From Poriferisodalis sp022821985 (GTDB taxonomy: Bacteria > Actinomycetota > Acidimicrobiia > Acidimicrobiales > Poriferisodalaceae), in NCBI RefSeq assembly GCF_965219595.1, contig NZ_OZ244781.1:2728001-2792000 (forward strand): DNA of 64,000 nt, written 5' to 3'. Position numbers and translations under genes: made by a program. Every line of letters starts with the position of its first letter. Positions within the stretch are counted from its first letter, which is position 1. The notes beneath the pieces were generated by a model, which was given only the letters and a program-made list of their open reading frames with translations, did no database searches and was not told where the DNA came from. Shown one piece after another: positions 42,908 through 52,047 of this stretch.

Positions 42908-44146
42908 GTGGGCGTGATGGAGTACTACGTGACGCGATTGGTCGATCCTCTCATCGCTCAGCTGCTCTCGGAGTTGCCCGCAGTTCTGGTGTTGGGGGCG
43001 CGCTCGACAGGCAAGACGACGACGGCATTGCGACATGCGGCATCCGTCGTCCGCCTCGACCACGATCCTCAGGCAGCAGCGTTCCGCGCCGACCCTGATG
43101 TCGCACTGCGCGGATTGGCCGAACCGGTGCTGCTCGACGAATGGCAGTCGGTTCCCGGTGTGCTCAGCGCGGTCAAACGTGCAGTCGATGCCGATTCGTC
43201 GCCGAGACGTTTCATCGTGACCGGTTCGGCAAGGTCGAGTCTCGACACGGGCACGTGGCCGGGCACCGGTCGCTTGGTCAGTGTGGACATGCATCCGCTC
43301 ACGGTGAGCGAGCAGGTCGGATCGGCGTCTCGTCCCCTGATCGAGCGGATCTGTGACGGTGAGGAGTTGCTGCCTGCCAGTGACAGCCCTGACCTGCGGG
43401 GCTATCTCGACCTGGCGTTGCAGGGGGGCTTCCCCGAGGCGGCACTAGTGGACTCGGAGATCACTCGGCGCCGCTGGTTGCGCAGCTACCTACGGCATGT
43501 CGCGGAGCGAGATGCACCTGCTGCGGATCCTGGCCGAGATCCAGTACGGCTGGCCCGATACCTTGAGGCGTACGCATTGAACTCAGCTGGTCTGGCGCGT
43601 GACAACACGCTGCACGGAGCTGCTGGCATCAGCCGTGACACTGGTATCGCCTACCGGCGGCTCCTCTCCGACCTGCGAGTCATCGCAGAAATTCCGGCGT
43701 GGAGTTCCAACCGCTTGTCTCGATTGGTGAAGTCGCCGAAGCGCTACATGGCGGATTCCTCGCTGCTTGCTGCGGCTGCAGGGGTCACTGCCGTGGGCGT
43801 CTTGGCCGAGGGTGATCTGATGGGACGCCTCGTCGAGACATTCGTTGCTGCGCAGCTGCGCGCCGAGGCCGACGTCAGCGATCTCTTTCCGAGGCTTCAT
43901 CATCTTCGCGACGCCCAGGGGCGGCATGAGGTTGACATCGTGGCTGAGGTCGCAGGAGGACGTCTCATAGCGATCGAGGTCAAGTCCGCATCTTCCGTCT
44001 CAATCTCCGATGCGCGGCATCTGATCTGGCTCCGGGAGCAGCTCGGCAGGCGTTTCATTGCCGGCGTCGTGTTGCACACCGGGCCTCGAAGCTTCGCGCT
44101 TGACGACAAGATCAGCGCCGTGCCGATCAGCACGCTCTGGGCATGA
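42908..44146 (+). CDS. AAA-type ATPase with DUF4143
   Basis: A 412-residue ATPase from a GTG at 42908; the ATG at 42917 is equally possible. Walker A is GARSTGKTTT (residues about 32-41). Walker B-like LLDEWQSVP and the sensor RRFIVTGSARSSL follow. The C-terminal DUF4143 region has PKRYMADSSLLAAAAG and ends in HEVDIVAEVAGG then LIAIEVKSASS, a D...ExK nuclease-like pattern common in this family. Known: these ATPases are widespread, often mobile or solitary, with unclear function. It is flanked by an AT-richer 67-bp gap with short inverted repeats. Confidence 0.9.
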   Translation: MGVMEYYVTRLVDPLIAQLLSELPAVLVLGARSTGKTTTALRHAASVVRLDHDPQAAAFRADPDVALRGLAEPVLLDEWQSVPGVLSAVKRAVDADSSPRRFIVTGSARSSLDTGTWPGTGRLVSVDMHPLTVSEQVGSASRPLIERICDGEELLPASDSPDLRGYLDLALQGGFPEAALVDSEITRRRWLRSYLRHVAERDAPAADPGRDPVRLARYLEAYALNSAGLARDNTLHGAAGISRDTGIAYRRLLSDLRVIAEIPAWSSNRLSRLVKSPKRYMADSSLLAAAAGVTAVGVLAEGDLMGRLVETFVAAQLRAEADVSDLFPRLHHLRDAQGRHEVDIVAEVAGGRLIAIEVKSASSVSISDARHLIWLREQLGRRFIAGVVLHTGPRSFALDDKISAVPISTLWA

Positions 44147-44232
44147 CACGGCCGCGTACCGATGCGGAGGTGCGGGCGCGGTCTCTCCGTCTGCTGTGGG
44201 CGTGACAGCCTGTAGGGCAGTACTTTGCGCGC

Positions 44233-45060
44233 ATGACGAACGCAGCCACCACAGACAGTTCCCACGGTCCCAGTGTCCGGCTTGACGGAAAGGTGGCAGT
44301 CGTCACCGGCGCCAGCCGCGGCATCGGCGAAGCGAGCGCACGCGCGCTAGATGCCGCGGGCGCGCAGGTGGTGCTGACCGGGCGGACCACGTCTGATCTA
44401 GAGAATGTTGCTGCCGAGATGCAGCACGATCCCGTCGTGCTTACGGCCGGCCTTGCGCCCCCAGGTGCCGGAACTGACCTCGCTCGGCGCATCCTGAACG
44501 AGGTCGGCGGCGTGGACGTCTTGGTCAACAACGCAGGCATTCCGATGCGCCGGATGCCGGAGCAGCTCAGCGAGGCCGATTTTGACCTGGTGTTCTCGAT
44601 CAATGTGAGATCGCTCGTGATGCTGAGCGTCGGTTTGGCCCCGTCGATGATCTCCCGTGGCGGCGGGTCGATCATCAACATCAGCTCAGTGGCGGGCGTG
44701 CACGGCCCGCTCGGACGTGTGGCGTATGCCGGCACGAAGGGCGCCGTAGATGCGATGACCCGAGCGCTGGCGGCAGATTGGGGTCCAGGCGGCATCCGGG
44801 TCAACTCGATAGCACCGGGCCTCATTGCCACGGCCATCTGGGAAGAAGCTCGCAACAACGTGCCGGGCCTCATCGAGGACCTCGCTGGTCAGATTGCGCT
44901 CAAGCGCTGGGGTTTCGGCGACGACATCGCCGATGTGGTGCTGTTCTTCGCCTCGGATGCATCTCGCTATGTCACCGGCGAGACGCTGGTGGTAGACGGC
45001 GGCATGGCACGAGTATCGGCGTCAGCCGCTCCGCCGACACTGCCAGAACTCGAAGACTGA
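44233..45060 (+). CDS. Short-chain dehydrogenase/reductase
   Basis: A 275-residue classical SDR. The NAD(P)-binding TGASRGIG motif is near residue 26, NNAG at about 97, the catalytic Ser in INISSVAGVHG and YAGTKGA supplying Tyr and Lys; DGGMARVSA closes the fold. Known members reduce or oxidise alcohols, ketoacyl groups or steroids. The ATG at 44233 opens a 15-residue flexible leader. No operon partner is evident; it converges on the betaine transporter genes across a strong hairpin. Confidence 0.92.
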   Translation: MTNAATTDSSHGPSVRLDGKVAVVTGASRGIGEASARALDAAGAQVVLTGRTTSDLENVAAEMQHDPVVLTAGLAPPGAGTDLARRILNEVGGVDVLVNNAGIPMRRMPEQLSEADFDLVFSINVRSLVMLSVGLAPSMISRGGGSIINISSVAGVHGPLGRVAYAGTKGAVDAMTRALAADWGPGGIRVNSIAPGLIATAIWEEARNNVPGLIEDLAGQIALKRWGFGDDIADVVLFFASDASRYVTGETLVVDGGMARVSASAAPPTLPELED

Positions 45061-45070
45061 ACGGCATCCC

Positions 45071-45121
45071 GGGCGCGCAGAGGGCGCCGGACCGTGGTCC
45101 GGCACCCTGCGTTGTGCGCCC
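45071..45121. terminator. Strong stem-loop between convergent genes
   Basis: GGGCGC near 45071 pairs with GCGCCC near 45121, and the centre GCCGGACC-gt-GGTCCGGC is a perfect inverted repeat. No T-run follows. It lies between the SDR and the proX stops, so it probably acts as a bidirectional terminator. Confidence 0.6.
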
Positions 45122-45161
45122 GAGCCGTCAACCCCGGGGGGTTGCGGCTGCGTTCAGTCGT

Positions 45162-46415
45162 CTAGGCAGCAGCGCGTGCTGCATCAAGCCAAGCGTCGAC
45201 GGTGCCGCGATTGTCGGCGATCCATGCGGCTGCGAGATCGCCTGGGTCGGCACCCTCGCCCTGCTCCACGTTGGCCAATGAGACTTCGATCACTGACAGT
45301 TTCACGACCTCGAGCAGCTTGGCGGCCGCCGGGTTAGCGGCCAAGAAGTCGTTGTTGGCGGTGACAAGGATGTCGGCTGCAATCCAGCCGATCGGGCACA
45401 GGCCCTCAGGATGGTCTGCGGCGGCTGGGCATTGGTCCGGGCCAATGGCTGCGTAGCCGCCGGTGCCGTCCTCACCTCGCTGGGAGTGCTCTTCGCCACC
45501 CTCTTCGCCGGCCGGGTTCGAACTGTCGAGAATGCTCTCGACTCCAGCCCAGTACACATTGTCGCCCGGGCGCAGCTGGGTGATGTAGGCCGACGGGGTC
45601 CACGTGTAGATCACCATCGGGACACCCTCGCCGGCGGAGTCGACAGCTTGGGCGAACATTGCGTCGTAGCCGGCGATCACCTGCTGAATGTTGTTCCAGC
45701 CCGAGAACGCGATCTGATTGGTGATGACGTTGTCGCAGGTCCACGCCTCGGGGCATCCGAAGATGTCCGCCATGCCGTTGTCAGGCACTGGATCGGTAGC
45801 GTCGAATGCAGCCAATGCCTCGGGGTTGCGATTGAGTTCGTCGAGGCTGTAGACGCCGTACTCATCCGCGAAGCTCTTGGTGATCAGGAAGCCCTGCAGG
45901 CCCCCGGCGATCATTTCCTCGCCGACGATCGACAGGTGGTCGCCGACCAATGAGCCGTCAGGCAGCTCACCCGCGAGCCATGCCAAGTGGCCGGGATACC
46001 AGCTGTTGACCCAGAAATCCAGCTGGCCCTCGGCCATTGCCACGTAGGCGCTGTTCGGGCCCAGTTCCAGCTCAGCAGGATCGGTGACGTCGTAGCCGAG
46101 CTCCTCCATCAGGTCGCGGTACAGCTCTGCTTGGAAGTAGCCAGTGCTCCAGCTTGCGCGGCCCATGGTCGCGGTGACGCCTTCGCCGGGCGTCATCGAC
46201 ATGGCGTCGTCGTCCATGTGGTCGTCGTCCATGGCGTCGTCGTCCATGTGGTCGTCGTCCTCCATATGGTCGTCGTCCATGGCGTCGTCGCCCGCTGGCG
46301 CTGCGGTCTCCTCTGTGGCGGTGGCGTCACCGTCGTCATCATCGCCGCATGCCGCAGCAAACAGCGCGAAGGCCGCCAATAGCAGCAGCAGCCTGATCCA
46401 TCGTTTCGACTTCAT
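45162..46415 (-). CDS. proX: Glycine betaine-type ABC transporter substrate-binding lipoprotein
   Basis: A 417-residue extracytoplasmic binding protein. The signal peptide RLLLLLAAFALFAAAC ends in a lipobox Cys, so it is membrane-anchored. An acidic Asp/His/Met linker (residues about 25-70) is followed by the OpuAC-type domain: VTATMGRASWSTGYF, WVNSWYPGHLAWLAGEL, VIYTWTPSAYITQL. Known: the family binds quaternary ammonium compounds through aromatic cages; tryptophans are present in the expected segments. AGGGAGG precedes the ATG at 46415. It is third in the proV-proW-proX order, 245 bp after proW. Confidence 0.9.
   Translation of the reverse strand: MKSKRWIRLLLLLAAFALFAAACGDDDDGDATATEETAAPAGDDAMDDDHMEDDDHMDDDAMDDDHMDDDAMSMTPGEGVTATMGRASWSTGYFQAELYRDLMEELGYDVTDPAELELGPNSAYVAMAEGQLDFWVNSWYPGHLAWLAGELPDGSLVGDHLSIVGEEMIAGGLQGFLITKSFADEYGVYSLDELNRNPEALAAFDATDPVPDNGMADIFGCPEAWTCDNVITNQIAFSGWNNIQQVIAGYDAMFAQAVDSAGEGVPMVIYTWTPSAYITQLRPGDNVYWAGVESILDSSNPAGEEGGEEHSQRGEDGTGGYAAIGPDQCPAAADHPEGLCPIGWIAADILVTANNDFLAANPAAAKLLEVVKLSVIEVSLANVEQGEGADPGDLAAAWIADNRGTVDAWLDAARAAA
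46199..46289. repeat. In-frame tandem repeat encoding an Asp/His/Met linker
   Basis: A 30-bp unit encoding MDDDHMDDDA occurs twice exactly, with degenerate flanking copies, just after the proX lipobox. The reading frame is kept throughout. Confidence 0.8.
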
Positions 46416-46660
46416 GTTGGTGATCCTCCCTGATCCAACTCGGTATGAGTCACGCGACATCTCGGACATCCGCCGCGCATGTGTGCACCGATCTCTCGTT
46501 TCGACGACGGCGCCTCTGTGGTGAGGCTAGCCGGGCAAAAGGAGCAGGCTGCGCCTCATGCGGCGACGGGGCTTCGGGTACCGAGCAGGCACGCCCGCCG
46601 CGCAGCGCACCCGCGCTCAAGCTGAAACGCTGCATCTCCATGATCCAGTTGGCTCCCCGC

Positions 46661-49303
46661 CTACTGGACGGCAGCGGGGATGTCCCCGTAGATCTTTCTT
46701 CTCTCGAACTCTGAGAGCGTGCCGCGTGAGGTGGCAAACAGCGTGAATCCGGCAGCGAGCACGAAGACCGCGCCGACACCTGACACGAAGTTCCGATCTG
46801 CGACGCGGGCGATCGCCAGGATCCAGGCCAGTGCCAGCAAGGTGATGCCCAGGCCCATGCCCCCTACAAGTGCACTCCACCGGTAGCGCAGACCTTCGTC
46901 GATGCCTGCCATGCCGATAGCCGGCGCGACCATGACCAGTCCTGCGAATCCGACGATGAGTGCCCAGACCCCGAGTCCCGCACCCTCCGACTCGAAGCCA
47001 TCGTGAATGATGTCGCCGGTCCGCTTGGCCTCGGCGATCTTGGCAGCGATATCGGCGGCCTTGACGCCCTCCAGCGCAAGCTGCTGGTTTTCTTCGCGAC
47101 GCTTCTCCTGTGCAAGTTGAACATCGCCGGCCGCGTCCGCTTCATCGGCAGCAACAGCCGCTGCGCGGGCGGCGTCGGCCGCAGCAGCGCCTTCTTTGGC
47201 GATCTGATCGAGCTCGGCTTGGAGTTCCTCATCGATGACCGATTCGGCGCGCGTGTCGAAGCTCCAACCGCTGTACCCGCCCATCACCAACAGCGCGACG
47301 GCAAAGAGCGATCCCAGCATGCGTCCGTAGCCCACATTGGCCGGCAGCGGGCGTCGCGCCGACATCGGGGCTCGCCAGAGCCAGAGCGCTGCACCGACTG
47401 AGGCAACGATGGCACCTGCCACCGCCGCGTAGACGCCGACGCCCTTGCTGTAGATGAGGAGTGCATCCACGTAGTCGGAAGGTCGGGCTAGCAGGTATCC
47501 GACGGCGCCGACAAGAGCGGCCGGTGCGAAGACCGCCGCGCCGTGTGCCGACATCCAGCGCGAGCCTTGGCCGGTACGCCAGAGGGTGTTCACCGACGCA
47601 AGCAGCGCCACCAATGCCATCGCTCCGATGAAGATGCCGAACCATGAGCCGCCCGATGCCGAGACACCGTTGAAGCTCTGCGATGTGTACACCAGATCGC
47701 CAGCGCACTCCATCTCGGTTCCGGTCTCCGACAGCGGGTCGAGCGACTGGATCTCGACCCATTGCCCCGTGCAGTCCACCTGCCTCAGATCTACATCGCC
47801 GCTGCGTGCATAGGCCGACACCAGACCGGCATCGATGTTCCAAGGCAGCAGCAATGCGATCAGCGTCACCAGCGAACCGATCGCGGTTGCGATGACCGCT
47901 GCGCGTTCGCGTTTCCCGACGCCTTCGAAGGTCTCGGCCGGCTGGGCGGGCTCAGATTCCTCCACGGCGGTTTCCGAGCCGTCGCTCTGGGGAAGCAGTC
48001 GTTCGGGCGTGCGCCGGTTCCTCCAGGCGCCCATGATGCGGCTGAGCAGATTTCCCGAGTCTCCGGCCTCGGGCTGGCTGAGTCGGTCCATGACCACGGC
48101 GACCAAGAAGAAGGCGAGACCCCCCGCACCGGCTTGCGCGAGATCCTGATTCGAGATGGCTTGGAAGAGCAGGCGCCCCAAGCCGCCGGCGCCCATGATC
48201 GCGGCAATGCCCAGCATCGAGATGGCGAGCAGCAGCGTCTGGTTCAGCCCAGTCATGATGGCGGGCCGGGCCAACGGCAGCTGCACATCGGTGAGCACGC
48301 GCCACTCGGGTGCACCGTAGGCCCGGGATGCCTCGACGACGTCTTCGGGTACCTGGCGGATGCCGAGGTTGGTGAGCCTGATGAGGGGCGGCAGAGCGAA
48401 CGTCATCGTGACCATCGTCGCCGAGACAGAGCCGACGCCGAAGAAGAAGATGAACGGCAGCATGTACACGAACGAATGCACGACTTGCATGGCGTCCAGC
48501 ACGGGCCGCACGACTTTCCACGCTCCGTCGACGCGTCCGCACAGAATCCCGATCGGTATCCCGATGATGACGCACAGCAGCACTGCTGCACCGATGAAGC
48601 CGATCGTCAGGGCTGTTTCTCGCCAGTAGGCCTCGCCGAGCAGCCCGCAGATCAGCAGTCCGACGAAGGCCATGATGCCGACTTGGATATTGCGGATCAG
48701 CCAGCCCAAGAAGAACACAGCGAGGCAAACCGTCAGCCACGACATCTGCAGCAGCCAATCGTCGACGATGACCTTGAGCAGCGTTCGGAACGGCCATTCG
48801 ATCACATCGAGAGTGGCCTTCATGTTGTTGTCGACCCAGAAGACGACCTGTTCAACCCAGTCGCCGACCGGAATCTGCCAATTGTCGAGCACAGTGTTCT
48901 GGCGAACCTGCGCGACGACGCCCGATGTGCATTCGACCAACTCGCCCTCGGCGTCGATCAGTGCGTCTCGGCACTCGACGGACTCGCCGTCGACCCGGTA
49001 CGGATGGGTGCCCGAATCGACGATCTCCTCGGGTCTGACCCTGTACCACCACATGGCCACGAGACCGACAAGGCCGCCCGCGGCGACGCCATAGCGTCGC
49101 CCCATGACGCCGCCGAACAAGATGAGCGTGGGCACGAGGAAGATCGCGATCAGGAGCGACCACTCGATGCCGGTCGTCACCCAGTCGACGACGCGGTCGC
49201 CGGCTTCGGGTGCGGTGACTGTGTCTACAAAGCGATCGATGAAATGGCCGGAATAGTCTGATTCCTCGCCCTCGGCCTGGGCGAGGAGCATGGCGGCGCT
49301 CAC
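46661..49303 (-). CDS. proW: ProW-type ABC permease with long extra membrane domain
   Basis: An 880-residue membrane protein, about three times the usual ProW length. Residues about 40-90 hold two extra N-terminal membrane segments. Residues about 180-410 form the BPD_transp_1 permease, including HSFVYMLPFIFFFGVG and the ATPase-coupling EAA loop EASRAYGAPEWRVL (324-337). Residues 410-880 add about eight predicted membrane segments with a 70-residue alanine/glutamate-rich coiled-coil-like stretch (about 690-760). Its start overlaps the proV stop by 4 bp. The permease role is firm; the extension has no family I recognise. Confidence 0.88.
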   Translation of the reverse strand: MSAAMLLAQAEGEESDYSGHFIDRFVDTVTAPEAGDRVVDWVTTGIEWSLLIAIFLVPTLILFGGVMGRRYGVAAGGLVGLVAMWWYRVRPEEIVDSGTHPYRVDGESVECRDALIDAEGELVECTSGVVAQVRQNTVLDNWQIPVGDWVEQVVFWVDNNMKATLDVIEWPFRTLLKVIVDDWLLQMSWLTVCLAVFFLGWLIRNIQVGIMAFVGLLICGLLGEAYWRETALTIGFIGAAVLLCVIIGIPIGILCGRVDGAWKVVRPVLDAMQVVHSFVYMLPFIFFFGVGSVSATMVTMTFALPPLIRLTNLGIRQVPEDVVEASRAYGAPEWRVLTDVQLPLARPAIMTGLNQTLLLAISMLGIAAIMGAGGLGRLLFQAISNQDLAQAGAGGLAFFLVAVVMDRLSQPEAGDSGNLLSRIMGAWRNRRTPERLLPQSDGSETAVEESEPAQPAETFEGVGKRERAAVIATAIGSLVTLIALLLPWNIDAGLVSAYARSGDVDLRQVDCTGQWVEIQSLDPLSETGTEMECAGDLVYTSQSFNGVSASGGSWFGIFIGAMALVALLASVNTLWRTGQGSRWMSAHGAAVFAPAALVGAVGYLLARPSDYVDALLIYSKGVGVYAAVAGAIVASVGAALWLWRAPMSARRPLPANVGYGRMLGSLFAVALLVMGGYSGWSFDTRAESVIDEELQAELDQIAKEGAAAADAARAAAVAADEADAAGDVQLAQEKRREENQQLALEGVKAADIAAKIAEAKRTGDIIHDGFESEGAGLGVWALIVGFAGLVMVAPAIGMAGIDEGLRYRWSALVGGMGLGITLLALAWILAIARVADRNFVSGVGAVFVLAAGFTLFATSRGTLSEFERRKIYGDIPAAVQ

Positions 49304-50556
49304 ATGAATACCTCCCGCTCGAAGCCGTCTATGAGCTGTTCGACGCGGCCCATTTCCTCCATGATGAGGCGGGGATCCAGATTGCCGACCAGCGTGCCGT
49401 CATCGTCGACGACGGCAATCGAGAGTCCACGTCCTGCCGCTGCATAGAGCTCGTTCAGCGTGGCCTCTGGACTGCATTTGTCAAAGTCAGAGCGGAGTGC
49501 CTTGGCGAGATCGTTGCTGCCCATTCCGCGGGCGCGCAGGCCGTCGGCTGCTGTCAGCAGCGAGACCGGCTTGCCGGCGGCGTCGCAACAGAAACGCCCG
49601 GCGACCTCATCGACGCGCTGGAGAGCGTCGCTGAGCGAGATATCGGACGGGATCGGCTTGGGTTCGGACATGACCTCATGGACCTTGATGACCCGGCCTT
49701 GATCGACGTCCTGCACAAACTCGGCCACGTAGCCGGTGGCCGGCTCGGTGAGGATTTCCTCGGGTGTGCCGATCTGCACCACAGCGCCGTCTTTCATGAT
49801 GCAGACCCGGTCGCCGATGCGCAGGGCCTCGTTGAGGTCGTGGGTGATGAACAGGATCGTCTTGTGGACCTCGGACTGGATCTCCATCATCTCGTCCTGC
49901 ATCTGACGCCGGATGAGCGGGTCGAGCGCGCTGAACGCTTCGTCCATGAGCAAGATGTCGGGGTCGGAAGCAAGTGCTCTGGCGAGGCCGACACGCTGTT
50001 GCATGCCGCCGGAGAGCTGGGCAGGCCGATGATCGGCGAATGCAGCGAGCCCGACCAGCGACAGTGCGCGCATGGAGGCTTCGTTGCGCTCGGATCGGTC
50101 GACCTTTTGCACCTTGAGTCCGTAACCGACGTTGTCGATCACTTTGCGGTGGGGGAACAGGGCGAAGTGCTGGAAGACCATGCCCATCTTCTCCCGTCGG
50201 AACTCCTGCAGGTCGGTTCCGTCGAGCTTCTGCACGTCGACGCCATCCACAAGCACCTCGCCATGGGTGACGTCGTGCAGTTTGTTGACCATGCGGATTG
50301 CCGTCGACTTGCCGGAACCCGACAGGCCCATCACCACGAAGATCTCACCGCGGTTGACAGAGAAGTTCACATCGGTGAGCCCGACGACATGGCCCGAGAG
50401 CCGTTGCACGTCGTTCTTGGGCACGCCGGAGCGAGCTAATTCGAATGCACGGCCACGCGGCTGCGGCCCGAAGATCTTGTAGACCTCGCTGAGACGGATT
50501 ATCTCGTCGCCCTCAGCAGCGCCATTGGCTGGGCCGTTGGCTGCGTCGTCGGTCAT
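49300..50556 (-). CDS. proV: Glycine betaine-type ABC transporter ATP-binding protein
   Basis: A 418-residue ATPase energising the importer. Walker A is GLSGSGKST, the Q-loop lies in MVFQHFALFPHR, the signature is LSGGMQQRVGLARAL, and Walker B is ILLMDEAFSALD; the switch His is in LFITHDLNEAL. The opening IIRLSEVYKIFGPQP and the C-terminal tandem CBS-like region (VHEVMSEPKPIPSDIS, then SIAVVDDDGTLVGNL) match the ProV/OpuAA family, where CBS domains sense ionic strength. The ATG at 50556 was chosen over a read-through frame of about 480 extra codons that is antisense to the iron-sulfur gene. Confidence 0.93.
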   Translation of the reverse strand: MTDDAANGPANGAAEGDEIIRLSEVYKIFGPQPRGRAFELARSGVPKNDVQRLSGHVVGLTDVNFSVNRGEIFVVMGLSGSGKSTAIRMVNKLHDVTHGEVLVDGVDVQKLDGTDLQEFRREKMGMVFQHFALFPHRKVIDNVGYGLKVQKVDRSERNEASMRALSLVGLAAFADHRPAQLSGGMQQRVGLARALASDPDILLMDEAFSALDPLIRRQMQDEMMEIQSEVHKTILFITHDLNEALRIGDRVCIMKDGAVVQIGTPEEILTEPATGYVAEFVQDVDQGRVIKVHEVMSEPKPIPSDISLSDALQRVDEVAGRFCCDAAGKPVSLLTAADGLRARGMGSNDLAKALRSDFDKCSPEATLNELYAAAGRGLSIAVVDDDGTLVGNLDPRLIMEEMGRVEQLIDGFEREVFM

Positions 50557-50742
50557 GAGTCCCCCCTGGTATGTCCCGTAACACGTTAGGCGCGCAGTGG
50601 GAGCCGGTCGGTAATCCATGCGCGCCAGTGGCTCGCTGCCGCGATGACCTGTGGGAATCAACCGGCGGGCAGAGCGGATTCGAGTTCCGGGTGCTGTGGT
50701 GAAAGAACGGGCGTCGGGTGAGCGTGTGCCAATCTGTTGGCC

Positions 50743-52047
50743 GTGACGCGCCTTGGGTTCCTGCTGGACAGCGGCGCGTGCATCGGTTGCCACGCGTGCA
50801 CGGTGGCCTGCAAGAGCGAGCACGATGTGCCGCTCGGCGTCAACCGGACGTGGGTCAACTACGTCGAGACCGGCGAGTTCCCGCAGACGCAGCGGCACTT
50901 CGCAGTGATGCGCTGCAACCACTGCGACGACGCACCCTGCATCGCGATCTGCCCGACCGGTGCGCTGTTCCGGGCATCCAACGGCGTGGTGGATTTCGAC
51001 GACTCCCGCTGCATCGGCTGCAAGGGCTGCATGAACGCGTGCCCGTACGACGCGCTGTACATCTCGCCGACCACCGGCACGGCGCACAAGTGCAACTTCT
51101 GCCAGCACAAGCTGGAAGTCGGGCTCGAGCCCTCGTGCGTGTCGGTATGCCCGACACGGGCCATCACCGTGGTCGATCACGACGACCCGGCGGATCCGGT
51201 CGCAGATCGCATCCGCACCGAGAACCTGCCGGTGCGGGCGCCCGAGCGCCGCACCCTGCCCAAAGTGCACTACGCGGGCACCGTGCCCGAGGCGTTGGAT
51301 CCGCTGGCGCGCCCGGTGGCTGACGACGGGCTGATCTGGGCCGACTGGACCGGAAGCGCCTCCTGGCCGGCAGCGTCGACAGCGCCGGCGGCACGCACGG
51401 CCTACACCGTGTCCCATGACGAGCCGTGGGGAGCCAAGGTGGCCGGCTACATGGTCACCAAAGGGGTGGCGGCCGGGGTGATGCTGTGGGCCGCTGCCGC
51501 GGCGCTGCTGGGCTGGGACGACCGTGCCGCCGTCGCCACGGGACCGGCGGTGATCGCCCTGGTGGCGCTGGCAGTGACGGGCGTGCTGCTCATCGCCGAT
51601 CTGAAACGGCCCGAGCGCTTCTGGTACCTGTTCGCCAAGGGCCGGCTCCGCAGCTGGATCACAGCGGGGGCGTGGGTGATCATGATCGACGCGACGCTGG
51701 TGATGCTGTGGGGCATCGCGGGCTTGTGGGGCGGTTCGACCTGGTTCGTGGTACTGATCGGCCCGACGGCCGTGTTCTCGTTGCTGACCGCTGCATACAC
51801 GGCGTTGCTGCTGCGCCAGTGCCGGGGCCGGGTGCTGTGGGCCGACCGGCCGGCGCTGTTGCTCATCGGCCGGCTGGTGGGTGAAGCCCTGCTGGGGGGC
51901 GGTGCCGTGTGGGGGGCCTTTGTGGCCCTCCGAGCGAGCGGCGCAGCGTTTGCCTGGGCTCCGGTCGTTGCTGCCGCAGTCTTGGCATGGCTCTACCGGC
52001 ACGACCGTGCCTACCTGCGTGCGGCCCAGGCGGTGCCCCTGTCATGA
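50743..52047 (+). CDS. Fused [4Fe-4S] ferredoxin and NrfD/DmsC-like membrane anchor
   Basis: A 434-residue electron-transfer subunit from the GTG at 50743 (TTG at 50737 possible). The N-terminal half is DmsB/NrfC-like with four cysteine clusters: CIGCHACTVACK, CNHCDDAPCIAICPTG, CIGCKGCMNACPYD, and CNFCQ with the later CVSVCPT. After a linker (about 190-245), six hydrophobic segments resemble the NrfD/DmsC anchor, including LKRPERFWYLFAKGRLRSW. Known: in most systems these are two separate proteins. Inferred: passes electrons between the quinone pool and the molybdenum subunit, whose ATG overlaps this stop (ATGA). No Tat signal is visible. Confidence 0.88.
   Translation: MTRLGFLLDSGACIGCHACTVACKSEHDVPLGVNRTWVNYVETGEFPQTQRHFAVMRCNHCDDAPCIAICPTGALFRASNGVVDFDDSRCIGCKGCMNACPYDALYISPTTGTAHKCNFCQHKLEVGLEPSCVSVCPTRAITVVDHDDPADPVADRIRTENLPVRAPERRTLPKVHYAGTVPEALDPLARPVADDGLIWADWTGSASWPAASTAPAARTAYTVSHDEPWGAKVAGYMVTKGVAAGVMLWAAAAALLGWDDRAAVATGPAVIALVALAVTGVLLIADLKRPERFWYLFAKGRLRSWITAGAWVIMIDATLVMLWGIAGLWGGSTWFVVLIGPTAVFSLLTAAYTALLLRQCRGRVLWADRPALLLIGRLVGEALLGGGAVWGAFVALRASGAAFAWAPVVAAAVLAWLYRHDRAYLRAAQAVPLS

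Noticed and set aside
46199..46289. Tandem repeat considered as a CRISPR-like array
   Set aside because: Units are contiguous, in frame and inside proX; there are no spacers.
47762..49261. 499-codon plus-strand frame opposite proW
   Set aside because: Composition is His/Asp/Gln-rich shadow sequence; proW motifs are on the other strand.
50557..52002. About 480-codon upstream extension of the proV frame
   Set aside because: Antisense to the iron-sulfur/NrfD gene; no resemblance to any protein.
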